NCBI GenBank assembly: GCA_944384265.1
Contig: CALWSR010000001.1
Coordinates: 62,001-126,000 of the forward strand
Length of the DNA stretch: 64,000 nt
DNA from: an uncultured Clostridia bacterium
Lineage (GTDB): Bacteria > Bacillota > Clostridia > Lachnospirales > Anaerotignaceae
Reading direction: 5' to 3'
In this document: positions 26,041 through 35,647 of the stretch, piece after piece
Layout of the letters: the number at the start of each line of letters is the position of its first letter
Position numbering within the stretch: position 1 is the first letter of the stretch
Translations under genes and position numbers: made by a program
Notes under the pieces: model-generated
Seen by the model: only the letters and a program-made list of their open reading frames with translations
What the model was told of the DNA's origin: nothing
Database searches by the model: none

Positions 26041-27540
26041 ATGTCATCTATAACTACAGAATTTAGTATTAAAAGTATTTTCCAGCAGGCTCAGTCTGGA
26101 GAACTCAAAATGCATTCATCATTGGGAACCCGAGATGAGTCTAAACAAACAAAAGAGTTTATAACACGTATTGCTAAAATGTCAACTGTGTGTGGGATCA
26201 ATGCAAGGGCATTGGTAATGAAAGACATTGTACTTCCATTTAATCCTTTTACACTGAAATCTGATGATACCTATAATGAAAATAACAAATATAGACCCAT
26301 TTTACTTGTTAGTCAGGTTATTGAGGGTATCAAAGAGCTTTGTAGAGAAGATCCCGAACTCGCTAAAGGCTACGAGAACTTACTTGAAGGTACATTTGAT
26401 GATTGTAAAGAGGCTACAATGAATGACTATTTACTTTTTAAACATAAAGGATTTATTTTTCCGCGAGTTATGTCCTATTATGTTACACAAGTAAATATGG
26501 CTGGTAAGCAAGGATTACCTGAATTTAAAGTACGATATACTGTTGATGAGCGTGAATTAAATGCAGAAAAGAATTATGACTATGATAAGGCTCCTGTACA
26601 TGCTCAGCTTGCTTCTCTGTTTAATGCTATCTGTAGAGAAGAATGGAAATCAGTAAAAACTATTTTAGATAAAAACAATGTTACTGATGATGAAAAGACA
26701 GCAAAACGTACAGATATTTTCTCTAAATCACCTATTTCTTTTGTAAAACCATTTAATGTTCTTCCGTTCTTCTTCTTTCCACATGATGAGAAATTCCCAA
26801 CAATTAAAGAAGACAACTTTATGGATATTGAGAAAAATATTAGATTTTACAATAAAACAGATAAATGGATTACTGCATTTAATGAGGTTCAAAAAGAGGA
26901 TGAACTTGACGAATTAATTGATTTCTATGATTTCACTATTAAGACGCCTGAATCTGGCACTGCTACATCTAGTGGAAAAGTATTGACTGATGATGATGCT
27001 AATGCAGTTTATCAAGCTTTGACAATAACTGTTACTGATGGAAGAACATCTTTGGTTAAGAGTTTAACTAAAGGCTTTGTTAGTGCATATAATGCTATTA
27101 AAAATTATTTTATGAACTCTCAGATGGAAGAAGTAAAAGAAGATGGAATGAGCTTTGAAAAAATTATATCATTATCTACAAGATGTCGTCCTATTGATTC
27201 TATAAGTGAGTCAATCTTACCTGCAGCTTGTGAGATCTTTAATGAGAAGTTTGCTGACTCACCGTACTTTACAGAAAACATCAGAAAACAATTTGATAAT
27301 ATACTGTGTGCAATGAATCCTGCTAATGCTTTAGCTACTGCAGAATACGATGCTGCTGAATTAGAGGAGGCTGGAAGAGAAGCATTTACTGATATGCAGC
27401 AATTTATGGTAGAAATTTCTGATGAGCAGGAAGAGGATATTGATCTCAATATGCCATATCCTACAGTATCGGAAGATAAAATTTCAAATCCTGATGTTGA
27501 AGATGCAAGTGCAGATAATAATCCAATTATAATTGCGTAG
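26041..27540 (+). CDS. Abundant acidic protein, candidate single-stranded DNA-binding protein
   Basis: A 499-aa protein. I chose ATG 26041 because GAAGGAGG lies just upstream, whereas ATG 26023 would put the binding site inside the gene. Codon choice differs from neighbours and resembles highly expressed genes. The body is mixed alpha/beta with a strand-rich first half; the last 45 residues are acidic and unstructured (DEQEEDIDLNMPYP and onward), like the partner-binding tail of SSB proteins, although the usual terminal DDDIPF is absent. It sits between primase and recombination genes and has its own terminator. SSB-like is inferred from context and tail; a structural protein remains possible. 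Confidence 0.4.
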   Translation: MSSITTEFSIKSIFQQAQSGELKMHSSLGTRDESKQTKEFITRIAKMSTVCGINARALVMKDIVLPFNPFTLKSDDTYNENNKYRPILLVSQVIEGIKELCREDPELAKGYENLLEGTFDDCKEATMNDYLLFKHKGFIFPRVMSYYVTQVNMAGKQGLPEFKVRYTVDERELNAEKNYDYDKAPVHAQLASLFNAICREEWKSVKTILDKNNVTDDEKTAKRTDIFSKSPISFVKPFNVLPFFFFPHDEKFPTIKEDNFMDIEKNIRFYNKTDKWITAFNEVQKEDELDELIDFYDFTIKTPESGTATSSGKVLTDDDANAVYQALTITVTDGRTSLVKSLTKGFVSAYNAIKNYFMNSQMEEVKEDGMSFEKIISLSTRCRPIDSISESILPAACEIFNEKFADSPYFTENIRKQFDNILCAMNPANALATAEYDAAELEEAGREAFTDMQQFMVEISDEQEEDIDLNMPYPTVSEDKISNPDVEDASADNNPIIIA

Positions 27541-27548
27541 TTAGTATG

Positions 27549-27580
27549 ACGGGGGTGAAATACCCCCGTTTATTTTTTTG
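27549..27580 (+). terminator. Intrinsic terminator
   Basis: ACGGGGGT (27549-27556) pairs with ACCCCCGT (27562-27569), loop GAAAT, followed by TTATTTTTTT. It isolates the SSB-like gene from the recombination genes. Confidence 0.85.
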
Positions 27581-27604
27581 TTCAAAGAATGGGGGTATTA
27601 TATT

Positions 27605-28711
27605 ATGCATGAAGTAAAACTTTCTTTAGTAAACATACAATCACATAAAAACACATCTATTGTATTAAAACCAGGACTTACATTATTGGTTGCTAAAGAC
27701 AATAATGTTGGTAAAAGTACAGTATTTCGTGCTTTGGATCTAATCGCGCAAATACATAACTCAAAACCAGAAGATATTATACCATTACTCAGATATGGAA
27801 CAGAAGAAGGTATAATATCTTGTGAATTTGATAACCAGAGAGTGGAATTACATATATTTTTAATGAACTCTACTATACGCTATTATTTCCTACATAATAA
27901 AAATAATACTATAACGCAATTGGATCGAGCTCCAACGGAATTAATACATGCCCTTAATTTAATTGCACCAACTGATATTAAACAAACTATAAACATGGTA
28001 GAAGCTGATAAATATCAAATTGTAATAGAAGAGGGTAGTGTAAATGATTCCATCATATCTTTTTTGTTCACAGATCAAATGGTAGAACATATTAAAGAGA
28101 ACGCTGCTGAGTTTGCTAATATTCTTTCAGGAGATAATAAATTTTACTCTTCTAATATATCACGTGAACAGAAAAAATTAGAAACTTTGAAGTATAGACC
28201 TTATGTAAAAGAATTTGATGATACTAAAGAATTTCTAACAAAAATTTGCACTCTTATAGATAAAATACCAAATTATGACGGGTTACGTAAATTAAATTTA
28301 ATCTCTATAAATACATCCTTAATCGAAAAACAGATTGAACTTGTAGAATTATTAGATTCTCTATTATGTCATAAAAAAATAACTGCATTATCAAAATCAG
28401 AAGTTGATTTTTTAATTAATATTTGTGATTTAATAATAGTATTGGGACGTCTAATAAAAACTTTACATCTAAATTCTGGGCAGAAAATTGCTTTAGACAA
28501 AATTTATTCTGTATTAAGAAAATTTGAATATTTAGATACTCTAAATAACACATTGAATAACTATATTATGTATTCAAATAAGTTAGATAAATTACTATAT
28601 GAAAAATCTGAATTAACACAACAACTATCAAAAATTTTAATGACTGTAAATTGTCCCGTGAAAGGCAAGGTGTTTTACAATGAAAAAGGATGCATATCTA
28701 CTGATGACTGA
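27605..28711 (+). CDS. N-terminal half of a split SbcC/Rad50-like ATPase
   Basis: From ATG 27605 (GGGGGT upstream; TTG 27578 is less likely) a 368-aa protein begins with the SMC/RecF-type N-terminus: VKLSLVNIQSHKNTSI, then a Walker A AKDNNVGKST (30-39), in which the first Gly is Ala. The rest is helical/coiled coil. There is no Walker B, signature or D-loop; these are found in the separate protein at 31085. SbcD overlaps the 3' end. I infer a split Rad50 that pairs with SbcD to process DNA ends or hairpins. Confidence 0.75.
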   Translation: MHEVKLSLVNIQSHKNTSIVLKPGLTLLVAKDNNVGKSTVFRALDLIAQIHNSKPEDIIPLLRYGTEEGIISCEFDNQRVELHIFLMNSTIRYYFLHNKNNTITQLDRAPTELIHALNLIAPTDIKQTINMVEADKYQIVIEEGSVNDSIISFLFTDQMVEHIKENAAEFANILSGDNKFYSSNISREQKKLETLKYRPYVKEFDDTKEFLTKICTLIDKIPNYDGLRKLNLISINTSLIEKQIELVELLDSLLCHKKITALSKSEVDFLINICDLIIVLGRLIKTLHLNSGQKIALDKIYSVLRKFEYLDTLNNTLNNYIMYSNKLDKLLYEKSELTQQLSKILMTVNCPVKGKVFYNEKGCISTDD

Positions 28712-29699
28712 TTTGCATTTTGCTTTTAGAATGAATGCTAGAAAGAATTATCTTAAAGAAATGTCAGATATATTAAATAAGATTATACATATAAAAAATA
28801 CCTATGAGCAAAATGGTTATTCCGTTAATTTAATTGTTTTAGGCGACCTTTTTAATAGAGGAATTGCAGATCCCACTGAAGCGATGCATGCTCTGGAATT
28901 CTTTAAATATATCTTTTCCTTATTTTCTAAAGTTTATGCAGTAATAGGAAACCATGAGTTTACCTATTATAAAAACAATCCATTTTGGTTTCTTATATCT
29001 AATATTGAAGACGAATCTATAGTGAATATTCAGAAAAAAATGAAACAACCATTAGGTTTTACAAATTATATACATATAGTCGATAGAGTGATTAACGGCA
29101 ATGTATCTCTCATTTTTAATCATTATGGTGTTGGCATTAAGGAGATTAATAAAGAGCTTGAAATAAATATAGGACTATTTCACCAGGATATAGGTTCGAA
29201 GCAAATAACTAAAATGTATTCTAAATATGAAGATATTGAAACAAATGATACTCTTGCATATTACGATTATTGCTTTTTTGCTCATTTACATAATGCAAAT
29301 GGTATTTATAAAATCAATGATAAGTTTATAGCTTATTATTTACAATCCCTAGGAAGATCCAATCATACAGAAGTTGAAGATACAAATTTGGAGAGAATAA
29401 TTCCAGTTATAAAAATCGAAAACGGTGTCTTTTCTGGTATAGATGAAAATAAAATAATGCTTCCATCTCGCGATGAAATATTAAATGTGGAACAAATATT
29501 GATAACACAAAAGTTATATCAAGAGAGTAAGGCAATTAAGGAAGAAACGGAACATATTGTTATTGGGACATCCCTATACGAAACATTGTTAAAAAGTGTA
29601 GAAGGAACTGAAGATTCTATAGTCATGAATCTTTTAAGTAAAAGTGAAGCTGAAATGAAAAAAGATTATTTTGATTATTTAAATGATAATTTATTATGA
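28680..29699 (+). CDS. SbcD/Mre11-like metallophosphoesterase nuclease
   Basis: A 339-aa protein whose start lies inside the end of the SbcC N-half gene. Calcineurin-like phosphoesterase motifs are present: DLH (Asp11, His13), GDLFNRG (Asp56), GNHE (90-93), a His in IFNHYG, and FFAHLHN near residue 205. These coordinate two Mn ions in Mre11/SbcD, which cut hairpins and process DNA ends with SbcC. The size and motif order fit SbcD without its long C-terminal cap. A short coiled-coil gene, a clamp-like gene and the SbcC C-half follow in the same operon. Confidence 0.85.
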   Translation: MKKDAYLLMTDLHFAFRMNARKNYLKEMSDILNKIIHIKNTYEQNGYSVNLIVLGDLFNRGIADPTEAMHALEFFKYIFSLFSKVYAVIGNHEFTYYKNNPFWFLISNIEDESIVNIQKKMKQPLGFTNYIHIVDRVINGNVSLIFNHYGVGIKEINKELEINIGLFHQDIGSKQITKMYSKYEDIETNDTLAYYDYCFFAHLHNANGIYKINDKFIAYYLQSLGRSNHTEVEDTNLERIIPVIKIENGVFSGIDENKIMLPSRDEILNVEQILITQKLYQESKAIKEETEHIVIGTSLYETLLKSVEGTEDSIVMNLLSKSEAEMKKDYFDYLNDNLL

Positions 29700-29713
29700 G
29701 AGGGGATAAAAGT

Positions 29714-30016
29714 ATGGAACAAAACATTGAAAACATTAAAAATAGATTGGAACAAATTAAGATCCAAGTCGCAATTAACGAAGAAAAAATAAAATCTAGC
29801 TTACAGGAATTAGAGTCTTTTCTTAATTGTTTGAACCCAGATTTTATAAATGAATTATCTGTTATAGTCCCAAACATTAAAGTTTTAGATAATTTAACTA
29901 TAGATCAAATACAAGGAGATTCACAAAATATAATAGGAAATCAATTAGCAGATATAATTAGTGAGTTAAAAAAATATTTGGATAATGAACTGGATCGCTA
30001 TGAAGGGATGATGTAA
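29714..30016 (+). CDS. Short coiled-coil protein, possible SbcC linker
   Basis: A 100-aa protein from ATG 29714 (AGAGGGG upstream; ATG 29696 puts this site inside). The first ~45 residues form a heptad-like coiled coil (Ile, Leu, Glu, Lys pattern) and the remainder is helical. It is located between the two halves of a split SbcC with one SbcD gene, so it could bridge or stabilise the missing Rad50 coiled coil. No family recognised. Confidence 0.55.
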   Translation: MEQNIENIKNRLEQIKIQVAINEEKIKSSLQELESFLNCLNPDFINELSVIVPNIKVLDNLTIDQIQGDSQNIIGNQLADIISELKKYLDNELDRYEGMM

Positions 30017-30017
30017 T

Positions 30018-31088
30018 TTGATTGATCTGATTTTATTTTCTAAATTGTTAAAAGATACACAAGCAACTATGATTTTAACACAAAAGTCAGACTCTAAATT
30101 AGAATACTATCTAATTGGAAGAACTTTAGCATATTCCATTATAACAAATGGTATTTGTGATGGCAGTATTGATAAAAAACAGATAATATTAAACATAGAT
30201 TTGAAATTACTCAATATTTTACTAAGAAAAGATTTTATATTTAATTTACATGTAAGTGATGGTAAAGCTATTTTTTCTACAGTTGGGTCTAATAAAGGTG
30301 CAATGAACCTAACACCATTATGTATAGAAAAGAGCGATTCAGGTGTGATGGAAATTATAAATAATTTGATTACTTTTTTAAAAAGACAAGAACTATTTAA
30401 AAGTTCAAATAATTTCGATGATCAGGATTTAACTTTATATAATCTTGAAGATATAAAAATATTAGCAAGTTTATCTAATAAAACCAAAGAGATAATACAG
30501 GTAACTAAAAAGTATTCTGTAGTTGAATTAAATGGGGTAATTGCCTTATTAAAAACTGAAGGGTATCCTTTGGCTATAAATGGATCAATTCTAAATACTT
30601 TGTTAATTGAAGGTGGTGAATTTTATAAATTTGGTTCAAAACTATATTTTATATCTAAACAAAATAATACATTTGTAATATTTAATATTGTATTACCTTC
30701 AACTAAAGTTGATATGTCTATTATTTCTAAAGGGCCAGTACAGGAATTTTATACAATAGATACAAAAGACATTGTTGATTTAATATATAATTTAAATAAT
30801 AATTTGCAAAGTGTACATCTAAATTTTGCTGATTCTAAACTCATTATGTCTAATGATACAGGTGAGTTACTAACACATAACTTTTTAATTAAAAAAGCTG
30901 AAACTGTAGCTTTACAAGAATTAAGAAAAACTAAAAAACTAAATAATAAAATAGAAATGGCTACTATTCGTTTGCCAAAGCAGGTGTGTCAGCTATTACC
31001 GTTTTTTAAGGGTGAAATCGATGTTTTTATATTTAAAAATAAAATAATTTTTCGTAAGAATAAATTATATTTAATCTTTGGGAGGTGA
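30018..31088 (+). CDS. Possible sliding-clamp-like (DnaN fold) protein
   Basis: A 356-aa protein from TTG 30018 (GAAGGGA upstream). Length equals a bacterial beta clamp (about 365-370 aa) and the pattern of alternating strands with short helices recurs about three times. The C-terminal segment LLPFFKGEIDVFIF followed by a strand-turn-strand end resembles the last clamp domain. Beta clamps encircle DNA and tether the polymerase; a clamp loader is encoded at 48753. No invariant residue identifies clamps, so this is a fold-pattern guess. It lies inside the SbcCD operon, as T4 also links clamp, recombination and nuclease genes in its replication cluster. Confidence 0.4.
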   Translation: MIDLILFSKLLKDTQATMILTQKSDSKLEYYLIGRTLAYSIITNGICDGSIDKKQIILNIDLKLLNILLRKDFIFNLHVSDGKAIFSTVGSNKGAMNLTPLCIEKSDSGVMEIINNLITFLKRQELFKSSNNFDDQDLTLYNLEDIKILASLSNKTKEIIQVTKKYSVVELNGVIALLKTEGYPLAINGSILNTLLIEGGEFYKFGSKLYFISKQNNTFVIFNIVLPSTKVDMSIISKGPVQEFYTIDTKDIVDLIYNLNNNLQSVHLNFADSKLIMSNDTGELLTHNFLIKKAETVALQELRKTKKLNNKIEMATIRLPKQVCQLLPFFKGEIDVFIFKNKIIFRKNKLYLIFGR

Positions 31089-31729
31089 CTTTTATATCAT
31101 ACTTAAATAGATTTAATACTCTAAGTAAAGCTTACAATACTTTATCAAAAGAAAATTATTTATATGAAACTACTAAAGAAACTATAGAACGATACAATCT
31201 TAAATTAAACAAAATTAATACATTACAATATTTTCTTAAACGTGCAAAGCAAATAGTTGCTAAAAGTGAAAAAGAGTGGAGAGATGCAATAACTCAATTA
31301 TTAGAAGCTGAAATTAATAAGAATTTGGCTATTATATTTCCTTTTGATAATTATAGAATCTCATTAGACTATGAGGTAGTTAGAAATAAGATACATCTGA
31401 AACCAAGGATATCTTCAAAAGATTTTGAAAAGATAAAAATTAATAAGAGTCAGGGTAGATTATTAACACAAATTGCGTCTGCATCTGCAGTAATAGCTAT
31501 AATGAAACTTCAAGGAATAAGTACAATCTATATCGATGAAGCATTTTCTGGATCGTCTAAAGAAAATCTTGAAAAAGTAGGAGGCATGGTTGCAGAGATT
31601 TTAAGTGAGGGAATTAATCTCATTATGATTGTACAACATTCTGTTATAGCATCTAATTTACCTGATGCTCACATATATTACTTTAATCGTTCTACATCTA
31701 ATGAAACTACAATTACAGAGGAGTGTTAA
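31085..31729 (+). CDS. C-terminal half of a split SbcC/Rad50-like ATPase
   Basis: A 214-aa protein holding the second half of an SMC/Rad50 ATPase head: a coiled-coil start (1-75), the signature region KSQGRLLTQIASAS (121-134; Ser122-Gln-Gly in place of SGG), Walker B TIYIDEAF (148-154, Asp151-Glu152) followed by a D-loop-like SGSS, and H-loop His185 in MIVQHS. It complements the Walker A half at 27605, so the ATPase is split across two genes with three genes between. GTG 31085 overlaps its own binding site; a rare ATA at 31094 would be better spaced. Confidence 0.8.
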   Translation: MTFISYLNRFNTLSKAYNTLSKENYLYETTKETIERYNLKLNKINTLQYFLKRAKQIVAKSEKEWRDAITQLLEAEINKNLAIIFPFDNYRISLDYEVVRNKIHLKPRISSKDFEKIKINKSQGRLLTQIASASAVIAIMKLQGISTIYIDEAFSGSSKENLEKVGGMVAEILSEGINLIMIVQHSVIASNLPDAHIYYFNRSTSNETTITEEC

Positions 31730-31732
31730 TAT

Positions 31733-33340
31733 ATGAATACTGAAATAGTGAATTTAATTGGAACTGATGTTAAAATTCCGACAGTATTTGGAGAAATAGT
31801 TCCAGATATACGAGATTATATTGCATATATTAGATTAAAATATCCTGACCCCTGGACAAGGATATATTTGAAGACTGATCTATTAAATAATACTAGTGAA
31901 CTTTTACACTCAGCCAATATATATTGTTTTGAGACAGACAATGATTTACAAACATTGCGTGAACATGAACAAGAGGTTCTATTTGGAATTGATACGGCAT
32001 TTTTAATTATAACTAAAAAATTATTACAAGATAATATGCCTAAAAATAAAGATATTTCTGATGCATTAATTTCTATTATAAATTCTTTTAAACAGAATGT
32101 TAATGTTCAAAGATTTGATGTATTGTTATATTTTGAGGATATGCTGAATGAAGATATAGAAATATTGAATGGTATACACGATACAGCTATTATGCATTAT
32201 TCTTCATCAGACATTTATTTTATATATCCAAGAAAGTTTGGAGATTATCTTAGAATTGATACAAAAAATATAGATATTGTACATCACATTGATGCCATTA
32301 GAAAAGCAAGACATATTGGTAATTTTAAATTAGATATGTTAAATGAATTAGAATTATTTGTAAAAGAAGAACAAGCAGCAGGTAAAAATAAAATAACATA
32401 CTCGGGTTTTGAAGGTTTTGCAGACCTAAGATATATAGTGTCTTATTTATATCTAAAATACAAAATTGAATTTGTATATCCATATTCCTTGCTGACATGG
32501 GTAACAGATTCTGAATATATTTATCTATATAATAGGTTAAGTTTATTTGAGAGGCTCAAATTTGTGCAAAGCTTGCCTGAGGCTTTTTGTTATGACATTA
32601 AAAAGTCATATAAACAAGTTGATTGTCGTATGAGAAGCTATAGTACACCTAAAGTTATAGCTGTCTACGATTTTAGTACATGTGAAGAAGTTAGTTTATC
32701 TGTAGATTGGGAAAATGATATTTTTGTTGATTTTCGCGAGTTATTTATTGATAAAACACCAATAATTTCTGATATAACCGTAAATGTTGACTTTAAATCT
32801 TTTAAAGATTTTGATACTGATAAAATGCTTGTAGATAAATTTATAAAAATGGATATTTCTAAATATATCACAATTAAAAATTCAATTCTACTAAATAGAG
32901 ATAATACTCTATATTTAGTGCATACTAAAGGTGATTTTAGTGTAGAAACAATATTACAAGTTCAAAATGTTATACAAAATTTACCTTTTAATATTGAAGA
33001 AGTAAACTTCCATCGTATATATACACATCCTATTTTTAAAGAAGTAGTTGGCGATGTAAAACCAGCATATTCCATTGATGTGCGTTTGCTTTCTTTTTTA
33101 TTTAATAATAACCCATCTATGCTGTCTTATTATGAGCGTTCTCTAAGATGGTGCAGAATTCTAGAAGAAGAAAATATTGATATTTTCAAAGAAATAAAGT
33201 TAGAAACAATTCGCAAAGAACCTACATCAAGATATTTTATATCTTGCTTTGGAAATCCTTTGAACTTTAGTAAGCAATCAAAAACCAATGTTGTAATGAG
33301 GGTTACAAACAAAATAATGGAAGGGAAGAGATTACCATGA
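31733..33340 (+). CDS. Unknown protein in recombination operon
   Basis: A 535-aa soluble protein (ATG 31733, GAGGAG upstream) with no recognised motif. It has a Tyr/Asp/Phe-rich body with alternating strands and helices and a conserved-looking C-terminal helical region. It is three bases after SbcC-C and overlaps the helicase start, so probably acts with them in recombination or repair. No confident family. Confidence 0.55.
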   Translation: MNTEIVNLIGTDVKIPTVFGEIVPDIRDYIAYIRLKYPDPWTRIYLKTDLLNNTSELLHSANIYCFETDNDLQTLREHEQEVLFGIDTAFLIITKKLLQDNMPKNKDISDALISIINSFKQNVNVQRFDVLLYFEDMLNEDIEILNGIHDTAIMHYSSSDIYFIYPRKFGDYLRIDTKNIDIVHHIDAIRKARHIGNFKLDMLNELELFVKEEQAAGKNKITYSGFEGFADLRYIVSYLYLKYKIEFVYPYSLLTWVTDSEYIYLYNRLSLFERLKFVQSLPEAFCYDIKKSYKQVDCRMRSYSTPKVIAVYDFSTCEEVSLSVDWENDIFVDFRELFIDKTPIISDITVNVDFKSFKDFDTDKMLVDKFIKMDISKYITIKNSILLNRDNTLYLVHTKGDFSVETILQVQNVIQNLPFNIEEVNFHRIYTHPIFKEVVGDVKPAYSIDVRLLSFLFNNNPSMLSYYERSLRWCRILEEENIDIFKEIKLETIRKEPTSRYFISCFGNPLNFSKQSKTNVVMRVTNKIMEGKRLP

Positions 33341-35613
33341 TAAATTTGTCAGATTTCTCATGCATAGACAATAAAACAGCAAAAGAGGCTTCTTCGGAAG
33401 CCTCTTTTATTTATGACACTAAATTACAAAATAGAATTGATAGGTTTAAGCAAAAGAAAATTTTATCTGGGAATAAATTTAAAAGAGAAGATATATTACC
33501 TTTTATAAAGAAAAATTATGGTTTGGAAGGAGTACAACGCTATAAAATTGCTAATTTTATAATGGAAAAACATAAACTCATTATAGCTCAAGATATGTTA
33601 TTAGCACTATCTTGTAATAATAAATCTAAAATTATATTGGCTACTGCTGGTGCTGGTAAAACAACTATGCTTCAATTAGATCTTGAAATTTCAAAAATAA
33701 TGGACAAAGCTAGTAATAAAAATCAGTTAGCAGCTGAAATAATTCCAGAGGTAAATATAAAGTTACCAAGAATTTTATATTTTAATTACAATAGACATAA
33801 TACAGCCCCTATATTAGAAAAGCATAAGGAAATGGTGAACCATCTTAATAAATATATAACACCAAAGATTCCTAACGATGATATTGAATCTGTAACAGTT
33901 CATGCATTTTGTAAGAGATGGCTTACAGTGTATAAAGAACTGTTAGGACTTGAAAAAATTGAAGTATTATCAGATGAAGATAGGGTAAAAATATGGAATT
34001 CAATAATATTGCCAAGATGGAAAAAGTTTTATGATGATATTGAACCAGTATCACATGACATAATGAACGATTTATATATTTATAAAGAAAACTCAATGTT
34101 AGACTGGGATTCATTTTTTGATAGTTCTAAATTTATAGATTATGGGTTAAAACAAGATTTTGTAAAGGCCTGTATAGAAAAATACATTGCTATTAAAAAA
34201 GCTATGAAATTAATGGATTTCATCGATTTTATAAAAGAGTTTATTGTTCTTATAAAAACTAATATTGAAGTTAGAAACAATGTCTGTGGAAGATATAAAA
34301 TAATTATTGCTGATGAGGCTCAAGATTTTACCGCTTTAATGAATGAGTTACTACTGAATCTACAAAATGAAAATACAAAAATAATAGCAGTAGGCGATAC
34401 TGACCAAACTATTTATGCCTTTCAGGGAGCTTCGCCAGATACTATTTTATCATTATCAGATAATTTAGAAGATTGTGAAATACTTGGATTGGATACAAAT
34501 TATCGTTGTCCTAAAAATATTATATCAGCAGCAAAGTCAATTTTACAAAATAATGTTCTTAGATTTGATAAGGATATAGTTGGGGTAAAGGAAGGGGGTA
34601 ATATTAGTTTTAAACCATATAATGATGATAACGAAAAGATTATATTCTTAAAAGAAAAATTAAAGGATATGCGAGATAAAGACTTGCAGAATACAGTTAT
34701 CAGTTATAGAAACAATGATAGTGCAATTCTTATAGCAGAAGAATTGTTCTACTCTAACATCCCTTTTATTATATCTGAAGACCAGAAACCTTTTTCAAAT
34801 GATATTTTTAAGAAAATATTGAACTTATTGCAAGGTCTTTATTTAAAAGATAATACATCTTATCTAAAATATTTATGGCAAATACTACCTATACAGAAAA
34901 CACTATGGTTAACGATACTAGAAGATAATGCGAAAAAACGTAGAAGACATATAGAAGATATAGTTTTCGATACTTATTCTCTTCCTCAAAGTTTTACAAA
35001 TGTATTTAATACGATTTTAGAGATATCGTCTAAAATGGAAACAACACCTACATGTAACTATATAGATACAGTGATTCAATATTTTAAGTTATACTACTTT
35101 AATTTTGTTTACAGTAACAAAAGTAATTTTTCTAGAATTACTGGAAATGAAGATTTCTATCTACAAAGAACATTTAAATTTTTTAATCGTGATATACTTT
35201 TTAAAAACGCCTTAGCTGATATTGCAAATGCAAGAAAGAAAAATGTGAATGGGGTCACATTATCAACTATACATGCCCTAAAAGGTTTAGAGTTTGATAA
35301 TGTAATTGTTGTGGATATGAATGAATCTATTTTCCCGAATTATACAAAAATTGAACAATTATATCCAGCTAATACAGCATTGGAAGAGAAGGAGTCAGAG
35401 AATAGACTTTGCTATGTTCTTTTAACTAGAGCAAAAGAAACATTAACTATATTATATCAACAATCTGACCCATCAGTTTTTATACAAATGATTAAAGGCA
35501 AAGTTAAGCTGCAAGATATAGAACATAATAATACTTTACATATCTCAGCTTTAAGTAGTTCTGGTGACAATTTACAATCTAAGATGGATTTTATAAATAG
35601 AATGCTTAGCTAA
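33337..35613 (+). CDS. UvrD/PcrA-type superfamily 1 DNA helicase
   Basis: A 758-aa protein with all SF1A motifs: Walker A ATAGAGKTTM (102-111), TVHAFCKRW (Ia), ADEAQDF (II), VGDTDQTIYAFQGASPD (III), NYRCPKNI (IV), STIHALKGLEFDNVIVVD (V) and a final YVLLTRAKETL (VI). It unwinds 3'-5' DNA for repair or rolling replication. The 90-residue extension before the Walker A is unusual. A very stable UUCG hairpin lies in codons 15-24 (33379-33406). AAGGGAAG precedes ATG 33337 and the start overlaps the previous stop. Confidence 0.9.
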   Translation: MINLSDFSCIDNKTAKEASSEASFIYDTKLQNRIDRFKQKKILSGNKFKREDILPFIKKNYGLEGVQRYKIANFIMEKHKLIIAQDMLLALSCNNKSKIILATAGAGKTTMLQLDLEISKIMDKASNKNQLAAEIIPEVNIKLPRILYFNYNRHNTAPILEKHKEMVNHLNKYITPKIPNDDIESVTVHAFCKRWLTVYKELLGLEKIEVLSDEDRVKIWNSIILPRWKKFYDDIEPVSHDIMNDLYIYKENSMLDWDSFFDSSKFIDYGLKQDFVKACIEKYIAIKKAMKLMDFIDFIKEFIVLIKTNIEVRNNVCGRYKIIIADEAQDFTALMNELLLNLQNENTKIIAVGDTDQTIYAFQGASPDTILSLSDNLEDCEILGLDTNYRCPKNIISAAKSILQNNVLRFDKDIVGVKEGGNISFKPYNDDNEKIIFLKEKLKDMRDKDLQNTVISYRNNDSAILIAEELFYSNIPFIISEDQKPFSNDIFKKILNLLQGLYLKDNTSYLKYLWQILPIQKTLWLTILEDNAKKRRRHIEDIVFDTYSLPQSFTNVFNTILEISSKMETTPTCNYIDTVIQYFKLYYFNFVYSNKSNFSRITGNEDFYLQRTFKFFNRDILFKNALADIANARKKNVNGVTLSTIHALKGLEFDNVIVVDMNESIFPNYTKIEQLYPANTALEEKESENRLCYVLLTRAKETLTILYQQSDPSVFIQMIKGKVKLQDIEHNNTLHISALSSSGDNLQSKMDFINRMLS
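33379..33406 (+). other. Intragenic UUCG terminator-like hairpin near gene start
   Basis: AAAAGAGGCTTC (33379-33390) pairs perfectly with 33395-33406, closed by the extra-stable C(UUCG)G tetraloop, and TTTTATTT ends the structure. It begins only 42 nt after the helicase start codon, so it is well placed to be an attenuator or to block translation. Confidence 0.65.
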
Positions 35614-35647
35614 GAATTACATGTCTATATGGGAAGGAGAGATATAC

